From Virgibacillus_P tibetensis (GTDB lineage Bacteria > Bacillota > Bacilli > Bacillales > Amphibacillaceae), in NCBI RefSeq assembly GCF_036026595.1, contig NZ_JARZFX010000001.1, forward strand, positions 835,891-899,890: DNA of 64,000 nt, in the 5' to 3' direction. The notes below the pieces were generated by a model. That model ran no database searches. It saw nothing but the letters and a program-made list of their open reading frames with translations, and was not told where the DNA came from. Position numbers and translations under genes: made by a program. This document shows, one piece after another, positions 9,147 to 18,891 of this stretch (the stretch's first letter is position 1; every line of letters begins with the position of its first letter).

Positions 9147-10129
9147 CTTAAGCCCACCTCGATATAGATGCCAAGAGCGGCAAAAATAAGTCCAATTAAC
9201 CAGAATGTAGTAACTACCCGCCATTCAGACCAGCCTAACAATTCATAGTGGTGGTGGAGTGGACTCATTCTAAATACCCTCTTACCAGTTGTTTTAAAAG
9301 AGATAACCTGAATAATAACGGATAACGTTTCAATAACAAAAACTCCACCTATGATTACTAAGATTATTTCCAGTTTTGTTAAAATAGCAACTGCAGCGAT
9401 CGCGCCTCCTAAGGCTAAAGATCCCGTATCACCCATGAATACTTTAGCAGGGTGTGCATTGAACACTAAAAAACCAAGCAGTGCGCCAACACTGGCTAAT
9501 GCAAAAATGGTAACTTCATTTTGTGGGAAACCGTACCAGGCCAAAATCGCAAATGCACCAAATGCTATAGCAGCCGTTCCAGCCAACAGACCATCAAGAC
9601 CATCGGTTAAGTTAACTGCATTTGAAGCACCTACCAGCATAAATATAATTAAGATTGCATAACCCCAACCTAACTCCCATTGTATGTCTGTTCCCGGAAT
9701 CTGAATGGATGTTGGAAAGTCCTGACTTCGTAGAATAAAATAAAATACTAGTGCAATAAAAATTTGTCCAAGCATTTTTTGTTTAGAGGTTAATCCAAGG
9801 TTTCTTTTCATTGCGACCTTAATAAAATCATCAAGGAATCCCAATAGTCCATAGCCAATTAAAACAAAAATCAGTAACCAAAGTTCATAACCGATACTCC
9901 CGGGATTCACTTTACTTACCATTATTATTGACGTAATAATAATACTGAATACTATCATTACCCCTCCCATTGTTGGGGTTCCCGTCTTTTTCAAATGAGA
10001 TTGTGGTCCTTCTTCTCTAATGCTTTGTCCAAACTTTAAACGTCTTAAAAATGGGATAAATATTGGAGATAAAAGGACGGTAATCAGAAATGCTATAGCT
10101 ATTGTAATTAATAACACAGATATATTCAC
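9143..10129 (-). CDS. mraY: Phospho-N-acetylmuramoyl-pentapeptide transferase MraY
   Basis: 328 aa, about ten membrane segments. It transfers phospho-MurNAc-pentapeptide to undecaprenyl phosphate and makes lipid I at the inner face of the membrane. Signatures: GTPTMGG near residue 50, the Asp-Asp motif FLDDFIK near 98-104, NLTDGLDGLLAG near 170-181, the MGDTGSLALGG loop near 228, and the HHHYELLGWSE motif near 290. It lies between murF and murD and overlaps the murD start by 4 bases. Confidence 0.97.
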   Translation of the reverse strand: MNISVLLITIAIAFLITVLLSPIFIPFLRRLKFGQSIREEGPQSHLKKTGTPTMGGVMIVFSIIITSIIMVSKVNPGSIGYELWLLIFVLIGYGLLGFLDDFIKVAMKRNLGLTSKQKMLGQIFIALVFYFILRSQDFPTSIQIPGTDIQWELGWGYAILIIFMLVGASNAVNLTDGLDGLLAGTAAIAFGAFAILAWYGFPQNEVTIFALASVGALLGFLVFNAHPAKVFMGDTGSLALGGAIAAVAILTKLEIILVIIGGVFVIETLSVIIQVISFKTTGKRVFRMSPLHHHYELLGWSEWRVVTTFWLIGLIFAALGIYIEVGLS

Positions 10130-10170
10130 TACTATTCCTCCTCATAAAAACCGTCCACACAAATTATCAA

Positions 10171-11535
10171 TTATGATGAAATAATTTCTTTGATAAAAGA
10201 TTCGAAATGCAGACCTCTTGATGCCTTAAACATTAATAGTGTATCTTTATTTAAATGATTTTCCAATTCATGTGCTAATTCTTTTCTAGTTGTAAAGTGC
10301 TTGCTGTTAATAGTAGCATTTTTCTTTTTTACCGTAGATGCAATATGCGCTGCTGCTTCCCCGAAAGTAAATACAGCCGTAACTGGATGCTCTATTTTTG
10401 CTGCAACCGAGCGGTGCATTGACTCAGAATGTTCGCCTAATTCCAATATGTCACCAAGAATTAGAATTCTTTGTTTGAATCCCTCCATTTGCTTAACAAC
10501 TTCAATAGCTGCTTTCATGGATGTCGGAGAGGCGTTATAAGCATCATTAATGATAGACACATCATTAATGCCTTTCTGCAGCTCAAAACGCATGGAAGTA
10601 TGCTCAAGTGACTCTAATGCGCGCCTTCTTTTGTCCGGAATAATTGCCAATTTATCCGCAAGTGCAATAGCATAGGTTGCATTTAATGCATGATGTCTTC
10701 CCAATAGTGGAATAGTATAAACATTATCCCCGGATAATTTAAAGCGTGTTTGCTTAAGCTCGATCTCCACTTGTTCGATAGCTATATCATTAGCTGGATT
10801 ATAACCACATGTTATAACATTATCCTGTTTGTGCAGTTCCATTAAAAGGTCTTCATCACCATCTATGATGATAATCCCGTTTTCCTTTAACCCGTTTGTT
10901 ATTTCTAATTTTGCGTTAGCTATACCTCGTCTGGAACCCAGAAATTCTATATGCGACTCACCAATATTTGTAATGATGGCATAATCCGGTTTTGCTAATC
11001 GCGACAGTAGATCAATTTCTCCAAAATTACTCATCCCCATTTCCAGTACTAACATTTCTGTGTTTCTGTTCATGGATAGAATAGTTAATGGCAATCCAAT
11101 GTGATTATTAAAATTTCCTTTTGTATAATGCGTTCGATACGTAGTTTTCACTAAAGCCGCAACCATATCTTTTGTAGTCGTTTTACCGTTGGAACCAGTA
11201 ATACCTACTACAATCGGGTTTATTTCATCCCTGTAGCCTGCTGCTAAATGCTGTAAAGCTGTTAATGTGTTTTCTACATAGAATACTGGAAGATCAGGTG
11301 ATATAAAAGCTGGTAAACTTTTGCCCTTTCCCCACATGATTGCTACCGCACCATTATCAATGGCCTGTTTTACATAATCATGCCCATCAAAATTTTCTCC
11401 TATAATTGGTACAAATAACCCATTTTCAGTTTTAACTCGACTATCCGATGTAACTTCGTCAATCGCAACTTCCTCTTCTGCTCTTCCACTAAATTCAGTA
11501 AATAAACCAGTGATCCACTTAGTTGTAAATAACAT
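10171..11535 (-). CDS. murF: UDP-MurNAc-tripeptide--D-alanyl-D-alanine ligase MurF
   Basis: 454 aa from the ATG at 11535; an adjacent ATG at 11538 is equally possible, since AAGGGG precedes both. MurF adds the D-Ala-D-Ala dipeptide and completes the cytosolic precursor. The N-terminal Mur domain includes TSDSRVKTENGLFVPI, the ATP loop is GITGSNGKTTT (about residue 111), and the C-terminal domain has NDAYNASPTSMKAAIE. It overlaps or abuts the murE stop. B. subtilis keeps murF elsewhere with ddl, so its place between murE and mraY is a lineage-specific arrangement that recreates the E. coli order. Confidence 0.96.
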   Translation of the reverse strand: MLFTTKWITGLFTEFSGRAEEEVAIDEVTSDSRVKTENGLFVPIIGENFDGHDYVKQAIDNGAVAIMWGKGKSLPAFISPDLPVFYVENTLTALQHLAAGYRDEINPIVVGITGSNGKTTTKDMVAALVKTTYRTHYTKGNFNNHIGLPLTILSMNRNTEMLVLEMGMSNFGEIDLLSRLAKPDYAIITNIGESHIEFLGSRRGIANAKLEITNGLKENGIIIIDGDEDLLMELHKQDNVITCGYNPANDIAIEQVEIELKQTRFKLSGDNVYTIPLLGRHHALNATYAIALADKLAIIPDKRRRALESLEHTSMRFELQKGINDVSIINDAYNASPTSMKAAIEVVKQMEGFKQRILILGDILELGEHSESMHRSVAAKIEHPVTAVFTFGEAAAHIASTVKKKNATINSKHFTTRKELAHELENHLNKDTLLMFKASRGLHFESFIKEIISS

Positions 11536-11540
11536 CATCA

Positions 11541-13013
11541 CTACCCCTTAGACTTGATCGCATCTCGTGCGACTTCACGGTCATCAAAATGGTTTTTAAC
11601 AAGGCCTACTTGCTGGTAAGTCTCATGACCCTTTCCAGCTATTAATACAATATCATCTTTTTTTGCATGCTGCATTGCATAGTTAATTGCTTCTTTACGA
11701 TCAACGATTACTTTATACCTGTTTTCCATATTATCTAAACCATTTATCATATCATCTAAAATAACATTTGGGTCTTCTGTTCTTGGATTATCAGAGGTAA
11801 AGATAGCAAGATCAGCATACTTAACAGCTATTTGTGCCATTAACGGGCGCTTTGTTCTATCACGGTCGCCACCACAGCCAACTACTACGTATACTTTATT
11901 TTTTGCAAACTCCCTTATCGTATCTAATACATTCTCTAATGAATCAGGTGTGTGTGCATAATCGACAATAACCCCATAGGATTGACCAGCATTTACCGGC
12001 TCAAACCGTCCGTTTACGCCGGTGATACTCTCTAAAGCCTCTTTAATTACTGTTAAAGATATATTGGAAGCAATCGCAGCTGAACTTGCAGCAAGCATAT
12101 TATAAATATTAAACATTCCTATTAATTTACTGTTAATACCAATATCTCCTATAGGTGTTTTCAGGTTAAAAAATGTACCCGCTGCATCCAGCTTAATATG
12201 TTCAGCCATGACTTGTGCAGTATTTTTACAACCATATGTAATTACATGCTGTGCTGTACTTCTTTTTAATTGTGAACTCGAAGGATCATCTTCATTAATA
12301 ACTGCAAACTTCTTAGCTTCACCATTATAGTTATTCCCTAATTGGGCAAACAACAGACTTTTCGCACGCAGATAATCATCTATATTCTTATGATAATCCA
12401 AGTGATCTTGTGACAAATTGGTAAAGACGGCTATATCATAATCGCAACCATAAACCCTGCCCATATCCAGTGCATGCGAGGATACTTCCATAATCACTTG
12501 ATCAACGTCTTGATCAAGCATTGATTTAAACGTTTTTTGTAAAAGCAATGCATCAGGTGTAGTGTTGTTTACTGGGTATTCATCTTCGCCTATTTTCATA
12601 TGAATTGTCCCAATTACACCTGTCTTTTTCTTATTCTGATTGAAAATGGTTTCCAATAGATACGTGACTGTTGTTTTACCATTTGTTCCAGTAACCCCTA
12701 TCAACGGGAGTTGACTGGTAGGGTAGTTATAAAACTTAACTGCCAGCATAGCCAGTGCGCGGGAGGTATCTGGTACGATTATAACAGGTACATTTGATTC
12801 GACTTGCTTTTCAGCGATGATTGCGACTGCACCTCTATCAGTTGCCTGGTGCACATAATTATGTCCATCAACGGTAAAACCGTTAATACAAACAAAAAGG
12901 TTATCAGGAACAACTTTACGAGAATCCATCTCAATATTATTAATTTCTATTTCATTAATTGATGAGCTTACCTCATAAAATGGTAAGCTTGATAGTACTT
13001 CTTTTAATTTCAT
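11541..13013 (-). CDS. murE: UDP-MurNAc-L-alanyl-D-glutamate--2,6-diaminopimelate ligase MurE
   Basis: 490 aa from the ATG at 13013, chosen because AGGAT lies 7 bases before it. MurE adds the third residue of the stem peptide. The substrate loop reads SDNPRTEDP; the DNPR motif marks enzymes that use meso-diaminopimelate rather than lysine, so the wall should be of the A1-gamma type. The ATP loop GVTGTNGKTTVTYL is near residue 106 and YAHTPDSLENVL opens the C-terminal domain. It follows spoVD after a 170-base gap with a strong hairpin and is close-coupled to murF. Confidence 0.97.
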   Translation of the reverse strand: MKLKEVLSSLPFYEVSSSINEIEINNIEMDSRKVVPDNLFVCINGFTVDGHNYVHQATDRGAVAIIAEKQVESNVPVIIVPDTSRALAMLAVKFYNYPTSQLPLIGVTGTNGKTTVTYLLETIFNQNKKKTGVIGTIHMKIGEDEYPVNNTTPDALLLQKTFKSMLDQDVDQVIMEVSSHALDMGRVYGCDYDIAVFTNLSQDHLDYHKNIDDYLRAKSLLFAQLGNNYNGEAKKFAVINEDDPSSSQLKRSTAQHVITYGCKNTAQVMAEHIKLDAAGTFFNLKTPIGDIGINSKLIGMFNIYNMLAASSAAIASNISLTVIKEALESITGVNGRFEPVNAGQSYGVIVDYAHTPDSLENVLDTIREFAKNKVYVVVGCGGDRDRTKRPLMAQIAVKYADLAIFTSDNPRTEDPNVILDDMINGLDNMENRYKVIVDRKEAINYAMQHAKKDDIVLIAGKGHETYQQVGLVKNHFDDREVARDAIKSKG

Positions 13014-13072
13014 GTTTAACATCCTATCTTAAGTAATATCCCACATATGTATTCTGGTTCAGAACATTTTTT

Positions 13073-13095
13073 AAGAGGGTGGTTTTCACCCTCTT
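13073..13095. other. Strong hairpin between spoVD and murE
   Basis: AAGAGGGTG (13073-13081) and CACCCTCTT (13087-13095) form a perfect 9-base stem with a 5-base loop. The T-rich tail lies on the plus-strand side, so this is not a classical terminator for spoVD, which runs on the minus strand. It could set mRNA ends between the sporulation gene spoVD and the vegetative mur genes, or stop antisense transcription. Confidence 0.5.
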
Positions 13096-13186
13096 TAATT
13101 TTTATTGCTGATGATCCTTTATGCGAGTATATTATTATCCACAGTTATGATTATTTGCTTATACATTATAGCAAACTTCATCCCTT

Positions 13187-15118
13187 TTAACGATTATTTT
13201 CTGTTAAATAAATTCTTAATTTCGAACCTTGTTCAACTTTGGTTCCTGGTTCAGGAGCTTGGTCAATAATGTATTTACCTTCCCCGTTTGCTTCAATCGA
13301 TAAATTTGTCATGTACTCCGACAGTTCATCCTTTGACAACCCAATTAAGTCAGGAACTTCAATTTTGGGTTCATCTGGCCACAAGTAATCTTTTTCCATA
13401 CCATCAGTCCTCGGCTCTACCTCCATTGCTCGCAAACTGTCGCCAATAATCGTTCCTACCAACGGAGCTGCCACTACCCCACCGAACTGCAAGGTATCTT
13501 TAGGATTATCTACCGCAAGATATACCACTATTTCCGGATCATCTGCTGGAGCGAAGCCAATGAATGATACAACATAATTGTTTTCCATATATCGACCATC
13601 CGGCCCCACCTTTTGTGCAGTACCTGTCTTCCCCCCTACTCGGTATCCATCCACATATGCTGGTCTACCTGTTCCTTCGGCTACAACACTTTCTAAAGCA
13701 TCTCGTATTTCTTCCGAAGTTGCTTCTGATATCACCTTTTTCTTCATTTTAGGTTCATAGACCTTTACAGACTGCTCTGTTTGCGAATCTATCCATTCCT
13801 GCGCTATATGGGGCTCGTATAAATACCCTCCATTTACAGATGCTGCCACAGCCATTACTTGTTGAATTGGTGTTACAGAAACACCTTGGCCAAAAGCAGT
13901 AGTTGCTAACTCAACAGGACCAACATTTTCAGGCTTAAATAATATTCCATTTCCTTCTCCTTGCAAATCAATTCCCGTTTTTTTACCAAAACCAAAATTA
14001 TTAATATACGTAAATAGCTTTTCTGTTCCTATGATTTGTCCCAGATTTACAAATCCGGGGTTACACGAATTTTGTACAACTTCTAGATACGTTTGATGCC
14101 CGTGCCCACCGTTTTTCCAACAATGAAGATGAGATCCACCAACTTCAATATGGCCATGGTCATGGTACTTATCCTCCTCCAAATCAACCAAACCTTCCTC
14201 TAGCGCAGCTGCCAGCGTAATAATCTTGAAGGTGGAACCTGGTTCATAGGTACTCCAAATTGGTAAGTTTCGGTCGAATATACTAGATTCTACTTCCTGA
14301 TAATTTTCCGGGTGAAAGTTAGGCCTTGTGGACATCCCTAACACTCCACCTGTTTTTGGGTTTACTGCAATAGCAAAAGCCCCATCAGGGTTATACTTTG
14401 ATACTGCGAAATCCAATTCACGTTCCAGAATGGTCTGAACCTTCGAATTTATCGTGGTCTTTAAATTATAGCCATCCGTTGGTGCTGTATAGTTGTCAGC
14501 AAGGCTGTCCAATCTTCTTCCCTTTCCATCTGAATAAAAGGAAAGACTACCCTTCTCGCCACTAAGCTCTTCATCATAATAAAGTTCTAATCCCATTAGT
14601 CCTTGATTATCAATTCCAGCAAACCCTAATACATGTGATAGATAATTCCCATAGGGATAGTGCCTTTTAGAGTCTTTAGCTAAATAAATACCTGCTATAT
14701 TAAGTGACCTTATTGCTATTTCTTGTTCTTCCGATATCTTCATCCCTTCCGGCCGAAGTGAAACACTCATCGTATTTTTTGTAATTTCATCATATATCTT
14801 ATCGACAGAGACATCTAAGATTATTGCGAGCTTTTCTGCAGTTTCTTCTGGTTCCTGGATTTGTCTCGGCACGGCCACAATCGATGGGGCTGTAACATTT
14901 TCGGCTAATATTTCACCATTCGTATCCAGAATCTGACCCCTCTCAGGTTCGAATACAATATCTCTTGTCCAAAGTTCGTTCGCTTGCTCCATTAGTTGAT
15001 CACCAATAACAAACTGGACATACCCCAGTCGTATATCCATAACAGCAAATATTAGTAATCCAAAAAGAAAAACAGTAACTATTCGCTTTTTAACCGTAAC
15101 AGTGGATACCCGTTTCAT
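13187..15118 (-). CDS. spoVD: Sporulation penicillin-binding protein SpoVD
   Basis: 643 aa from the ATG at 15118, preceded by AAAGGGGATGG; longer in-frame starts lack an RBS. This class B PBP makes spore cortex peptidoglycan together with SpoVE. One N-terminal membrane segment (about residues 10-30) is followed by the dimerisation domain and the transpeptidase domain: SxxK as STFK with Ser near 295, SCN near 354, KTGT near 500. A single PASTA domain is at the C-terminus (VPDLIGLSKDELSEYMTNL). The Ser position is within one residue of the B. subtilis enzyme. A sigma-E type promoter lies just upstream. Confidence 0.93.
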   Translation of the reverse strand: MKRVSTVTVKKRIVTVFLFGLLIFAVMDIRLGYVQFVIGDQLMEQANELWTRDIVFEPERGQILDTNGEILAENVTAPSIVAVPRQIQEPEETAEKLAIILDVSVDKIYDEITKNTMSVSLRPEGMKISEEQEIAIRSLNIAGIYLAKDSKRHYPYGNYLSHVLGFAGIDNQGLMGLELYYDEELSGEKGSLSFYSDGKGRRLDSLADNYTAPTDGYNLKTTINSKVQTILERELDFAVSKYNPDGAFAIAVNPKTGGVLGMSTRPNFHPENYQEVESSIFDRNLPIWSTYEPGSTFKIITLAAALEEGLVDLEEDKYHDHGHIEVGGSHLHCWKNGGHGHQTYLEVVQNSCNPGFVNLGQIIGTEKLFTYINNFGFGKKTGIDLQGEGNGILFKPENVGPVELATTAFGQGVSVTPIQQVMAVAASVNGGYLYEPHIAQEWIDSQTEQSVKVYEPKMKKKVISEATSEEIRDALESVVAEGTGRPAYVDGYRVGGKTGTAQKVGPDGRYMENNYVVSFIGFAPADDPEIVVYLAVDNPKDTLQFGGVVAAPLVGTIIGDSLRAMEVEPRTDGMEKDYLWPDEPKIEVPDLIGLSKDELSEYMTNLSIEANGEGKYIIDQAPEPGTKVEQGSKLRIYLTENNR

Positions 15119-15152
15119 ATTCCATCCCCTTTTCATAGGTAGGCTTGTATTC

Positions 15153-15181
15153 ACTATATGAGTTAATAAAACTGAATAGAA
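15153..15181 (-). promoter_or_regulatory. Candidate sigma-E promoter of spoVD
   Basis: On the minus strand TTCTATT (15175-15181) and CATATAGT (15153-15160) are 14 bases apart. This resembles the sigma-E pattern KMATATT-N13-15-CATACAAT, with one deviation inside the -10. It lies about 35 bases before the spoVD start. In B. subtilis spoVD is read by sigma-E. Confidence 0.5.
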
Positions 15182-15238
15182 CACTGTTTATCATTAAAAA
15201 AGCTGTTGAATTTTCCGTACAAAGATTAGGTAATCGTA

Positions 15239-17494
15239 TCACTCCGGCTCATCTTCGTCTTCATCCTCTTCCTCTAAATCATTTAGTATTTCATCATTGT
15301 TTTCAGAATCCAAGCTTTCATTTGGTGGCAATAATTCGACCCCTAGCTCATCCTCTTTTTTAACAGGAGTACCCTCTTCAACATTTTGTTTAACAACATA
15401 ACCTCTGCCAATGAGCTCTGTTTTTAATTGCAATAAATCTGCCAATTGAAGCACATCACGCATAGACCAACCGGTAATATTAGGCATGAGAGGTTTATCA
15501 GTCACCAATATAATGCGGTCAGTAGGTAAAACTTCTGCTCCCTCTTCCATATTGGACGAGACAATATTCCCTTTTCCCACCACAGTAACGTTAAGTCCTT
15601 TTTCGGTTAAAGCTTCCTCTGTCACAGCTGCATCTGTTCCAATCAATTTTGGTATCTTGGTATTCTCAACAGCTTTATTTTCACCTTTATCAGGATTGAT
15701 ATTTAAGTAGTGCAGGCTATTTTCCATAACATTTCTAAAAATAAAAGAAACGGGTGATGATCCTGCCTCATTAGCTTTTAACTTCGGTTGCTTAACAGAT
15801 ACGTACATCATTAATTCAGGGGCATCGATTGGCGCCATTCCGAGAAATGAAAATATATAGTTTTCTCTACCTTCTAAATATGGTGTTGAACCAGCCTCAG
15901 AATTTGGTATTTCAGCTGTACCTGTTTTTCCGCCGACCGTATAGTCATCAATTTGATACATTTTCCCAGTACCTTTTTCTCCATTGACAACAGATTCCAA
16001 TAACTTTAGAGTCTGCTCTGATGTTTCTTTTGAAATTGGTTGTCCAACAACATGAGGTGATTTTTCCTCAATGACTTCCCCTGAATTCGAATTCATGATT
16101 TTCTTAATTACATATGGCTGCAGCATCTTCCCTTCATTCGCAATTGCAGTTGCAGCTTTCATCTGTTGAATTGGAGTTACCGTGCTTCCTTGACCAAATG
16201 AGGTTGTTATTTTTTCTAATGGCCAATTATATAGGATCTGTCCCGCTACTTCACCAGGTAAATCTATTCCAGTAACTTCATCGAGATCAAAGGCTTTCAG
16301 GTATTCTAAGTATTTCTCTGTTCCTATTTTTTCCCAGGCTAATTTAGCTGCAGCAACATTCGATGACCGTTCGAATCCTTCATTGTAGGATATCGTACCC
16401 CATCCCTCACCTCTATTATGATCACGAATAGAAGTGATTTTTTCATTTGGACGATAGCTGCCGGACTTATAACCTTCATCTCCATTATAAACTCCTTCTT
16501 CAATAGCAGCTGCCCATGTAAACATTTTTACAGTTGAGCCTGCTTCAAAAGGTGTGGAAATGACATCATTGTACCAATTTTCAACATCCGCTGGGTTATT
16601 CGGATTGTAACTCGGTCTGTTGCTCATAGCAATAACTTCTCCCGTTTTGGGATTCATCACGATAGCAGTCATGCGATCTGGACTATATTCTTCATCCACC
16701 TGTGATAGTGTATCTTCAAGCAACGTTTGTATTTTTTGATCAATAGTAAGATGAACGTCATCGCCGTCCTTAGGTTGCGTAATGACTTCATGCGGGTTTA
16801 ATAGCTTTTTGTTGTATTTATCACGTTGAAAAGAAATTCGGCCATCCTCTCCACTTAATAAATCATCCATTTCATTTTCTATCCCTGTGACACCTACGAT
16901 ATCTCTTGTTACAGTCCCATCTTCTTGTTCTTCCTCTGTTTCCCTGGCAAACCCAATAATGTGGGAAGCGAACATGCCATTTGGGTAATAGCGGATCGCT
17001 TCTCGTTCAAAATTAATGCCTGGTAGATTTAATTCTGCAATCTCATCTCTTTCTTGCTGGGAAAGCTCTCTTCCTTCTTTCCCGAATTCTACTTGAAATC
17101 TTTCATTCTTAATGCCGTTTTCAATTTTGGTTACTATTTCACTAGATTCAATATCTAAAATAGGAGCCAGCAAATCCGCAGTTCTCCTCGGATCTACTAC
17201 GTGCTTCGGCTCCTTTGAATTTGTAGAATAAGATTCCTTAACGATGGCATACATTCGATAAGTTGACCTGTCGTATGCTAATGGCATTCCATTATTGTCA
17301 AATACTTTTCCTCTCTCAGAGTTCAACTTATAAGACGCAGTTCTTTTTTGTTCTGCCCATTCCTCTAGTGATATATTATTTATTTCCCCAGTCGCCTGGA
17401 TATACAAAAATCTACCTGTTAGAACCAGAAAAATACCAACAAAAAATACAATCAATATACCAGCCATGAAGTGAGTTGTCTTATTTTTTTTCAT
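15239..17494 (-). CDS. pbpB: Septal penicillin-binding protein PBP2B (FtsI type)
   Basis: 751 aa from the ATG at 17494, with GAGGGG 9 bases upstream. This is the divisome transpeptidase that cross-links septal peptidoglycan. A membrane anchor lies at about residues 10-32. The transpeptidase motifs are STVK (Ser near 320), SSN (ERSSNVAAAK, near 378) and KTGT (VGGKTGTAEIP, near 535). Two PASTA repeats follow (IPKLIGTDAAVTEEALTEKG and MPNITGWSMRDVLQLADLL), then a very acidic tail ending EEEDEDEDEPE. It lies between ftsL and spoVD, the usual order. Confidence 0.95.
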   Translation of the reverse strand: MKKNKTTHFMAGILIVFFVGIFLVLTGRFLYIQATGEINNISLEEWAEQKRTASYKLNSERGKVFDNNGMPLAYDRSTYRMYAIVKESYSTNSKEPKHVVDPRRTADLLAPILDIESSEIVTKIENGIKNERFQVEFGKEGRELSQQERDEIAELNLPGINFEREAIRYYPNGMFASHIIGFARETEEEQEDGTVTRDIVGVTGIENEMDDLLSGEDGRISFQRDKYNKKLLNPHEVITQPKDGDDVHLTIDQKIQTLLEDTLSQVDEEYSPDRMTAIVMNPKTGEVIAMSNRPSYNPNNPADVENWYNDVISTPFEAGSTVKMFTWAAAIEEGVYNGDEGYKSGSYRPNEKITSIRDHNRGEGWGTISYNEGFERSSNVAAAKLAWEKIGTEKYLEYLKAFDLDEVTGIDLPGEVAGQILYNWPLEKITTSFGQGSTVTPIQQMKAATAIANEGKMLQPYVIKKIMNSNSGEVIEEKSPHVVGQPISKETSEQTLKLLESVVNGEKGTGKMYQIDDYTVGGKTGTAEIPNSEAGSTPYLEGRENYIFSFLGMAPIDAPELMMYVSVKQPKLKANEAGSSPVSFIFRNVMENSLHYLNINPDKGENKAVENTKIPKLIGTDAAVTEEALTEKGLNVTVVGKGNIVSSNMEEGAEVLPTDRIILVTDKPLMPNITGWSMRDVLQLADLLQLKTELIGRGYVVKQNVEEGTPVKKEDELGVELLPPNESLDSENNDEILNDLEEEDEDEDEPE

Positions 17495-17511
17495 AACCAC
17501 GTACCCCTCGG

Positions 17512-17886
17512 TTAATTGTTAAATGCGTGTACTTGTTTAACTTCAGCATCTTGAATTTTTAAACCGTTATCTTTAGCAATTTTAGTTATTCTTTCCGGGA
17601 GACTCAGTTCTTTCATTTCGAAAGTAAGTGCCTCATTTTGTAACTGTTGCGTTTGAACAGTTTGTTCTAATTGCTGTAGTTCCCTATTTAATGTATCTGT
17701 GGATGAAGAGAAGGAGACTATGAAGATGCCAGCGATGATTAAGCATGCACCAATAAGTGAATAAATTGCCTTTTCGCCTTTTGTAACCCACCCCTGTTTC
17801 TGAACCTTTACAGTAACTTTTTGTTCTTTATTTGGGGAATGTTGTGGTCTTGTTTGCTGCCAATTCCGCGCGTGATTTGCACTCAT
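17512..17886 (-). CDS. ftsL: Cell division protein FtsL
   Basis: 124 aa. The ATG at 17886 overlaps the rsmH stop as TAATG, with GGGTGG before it. FtsL is a small bitopic divisome protein: a basic cytoplasmic part (residues 1-45), one membrane segment (about 46-66) and an extracellular heptad-rich coiled coil (LNRELQQLEQTVQTQQLQNE) that pairs with DivIC and DivIB. Sequence conservation in the family is low, so the call rests on topology, size and position between rsmH and pbpB. Confidence 0.9.
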   Translation of the reverse strand: MSANHARNWQQTRPQHSPNKEQKVTVKVQKQGWVTKGEKAIYSLIGACLIIAGIFIVSFSSSTDTLNRELQQLEQTVQTQQLQNEALTFEMKELSLPERITKIAKDNGLKIQDAEVKQVHAFNN

Positions 17887-18863
17887 TATTTCTTCCACCC
17901 TTCTTCATAGGTAAATTCTTCTGACCATTGATTTACTTTTTCAATAATACGTAATTTTGCTGAACGAGATCTGCGATTAGCTTCTAATTCCTCAGTATTC
18001 GCTACAATTGGTTTTCTCGTAATCAATTTAAAAGGAGCTTCATGATCTTTCGGCACTATCGGAAGATTCCTTGGCGTTTCCTTAGCAGTGCTCCAAGTCT
18101 TAAATGCTTGTTTACACAACCTGTCTTCTAACGAATGAAAGGTAATTACTACAATTCTTCCGCCCACATCAATTGATCTGGCTGCTTGATGAAGGGCATC
18201 ATTAAATGCTGCAAGTTCATCATTTACAGCGATCCTCAGTGCTTGAAAAATACGTTTTGCAGGATGCCCACCTGTTCTTCTTGCAGGAGCAGGTATCCCT
18301 TCTTTGATTAAATCGACTAGTTGATGTGTAGTATTAATTTCTTGTGTTTTTCTAAACGCCTCAATCTTTCTGGCTATTTGTTTTGAAAACTTTTCTTCAC
18401 CATATTTGAAAAAGATGCCTACTAGTTCACTATATGACCATGTATTAACAATTTCAAAAGCCGTTAATTGTTGGGTTTGGTTCATTCTCATATCAAGCTG
18501 CGCATCATATTGATAACTGAATCCTCTTTCGCCTCTATCCAATTGAGGTGAAGAAACACCTAGATCGAACAGTATTCCATCAACACGACTAATATTACGG
18601 GATTCGAGTTCCTGTTCGATACCTCTGAAGTTTGAATGAATGAAAGTAATACGGTCTTCATATGATTTCAACCGTTTCTTAGCTGCCTCTAGGGCATCCA
18701 GATCCTGGTCAAAAGCTACCAGCAGTCCATTTTCATTTAATTGAGACGCAATTTGTTCTGCGTGCCCGCCACCACCGACTGTACAATCTACATATGTACC
18801 GTTAGGTTTTATTGCTAATCCATTTATCGTTTCATTTTTTAATACACTATAATGATCAAACAT
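17886..18863 (-). CDS. rsmH: 16S rRNA (cytosine1402-N4)-methyltransferase RsmH (MraW)
   Basis: 325 aa from the ATG at 18863 (MFDHYSVLKNETI, the normal family N-terminus); the frame extends upstream without a better start. RsmH methylates C1402 in the ribosomal decoding site using S-adenosylmethionine. The SAM-binding motif DCTVGGGGHAEQI is near residues 25-37, FDQDLDAL near 50, and the catalytic-core region FDLGVSSPQLDRGERGFSY near 98. The C-terminus has ANRRSRSAKLRIIEK. It follows mraZ and overlaps ftsL by one base. Confidence 0.95.
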   Translation of the reverse strand: MFDHYSVLKNETINGLAIKPNGTYVDCTVGGGGHAEQIASQLNENGLLVAFDQDLDALEAAKKRLKSYEDRITFIHSNFRGIEQELESRNISRVDGILFDLGVSSPQLDRGERGFSYQYDAQLDMRMNQTQQLTAFEIVNTWSYSELVGIFFKYGEEKFSKQIARKIEAFRKTQEINTTHQLVDLIKEGIPAPARRTGGHPAKRIFQALRIAVNDELAAFNDALHQAARSIDVGGRIVVITFHSLEDRLCKQAFKTWSTAKETPRNLPIVPKDHEAPFKLITRKPIVANTEELEANRRSRSAKLRIIEKVNQWSEEFTYEEGWKK

Positions 18864-18891
18864 AATAACACCCATTTCTATGCTTTGCAGA

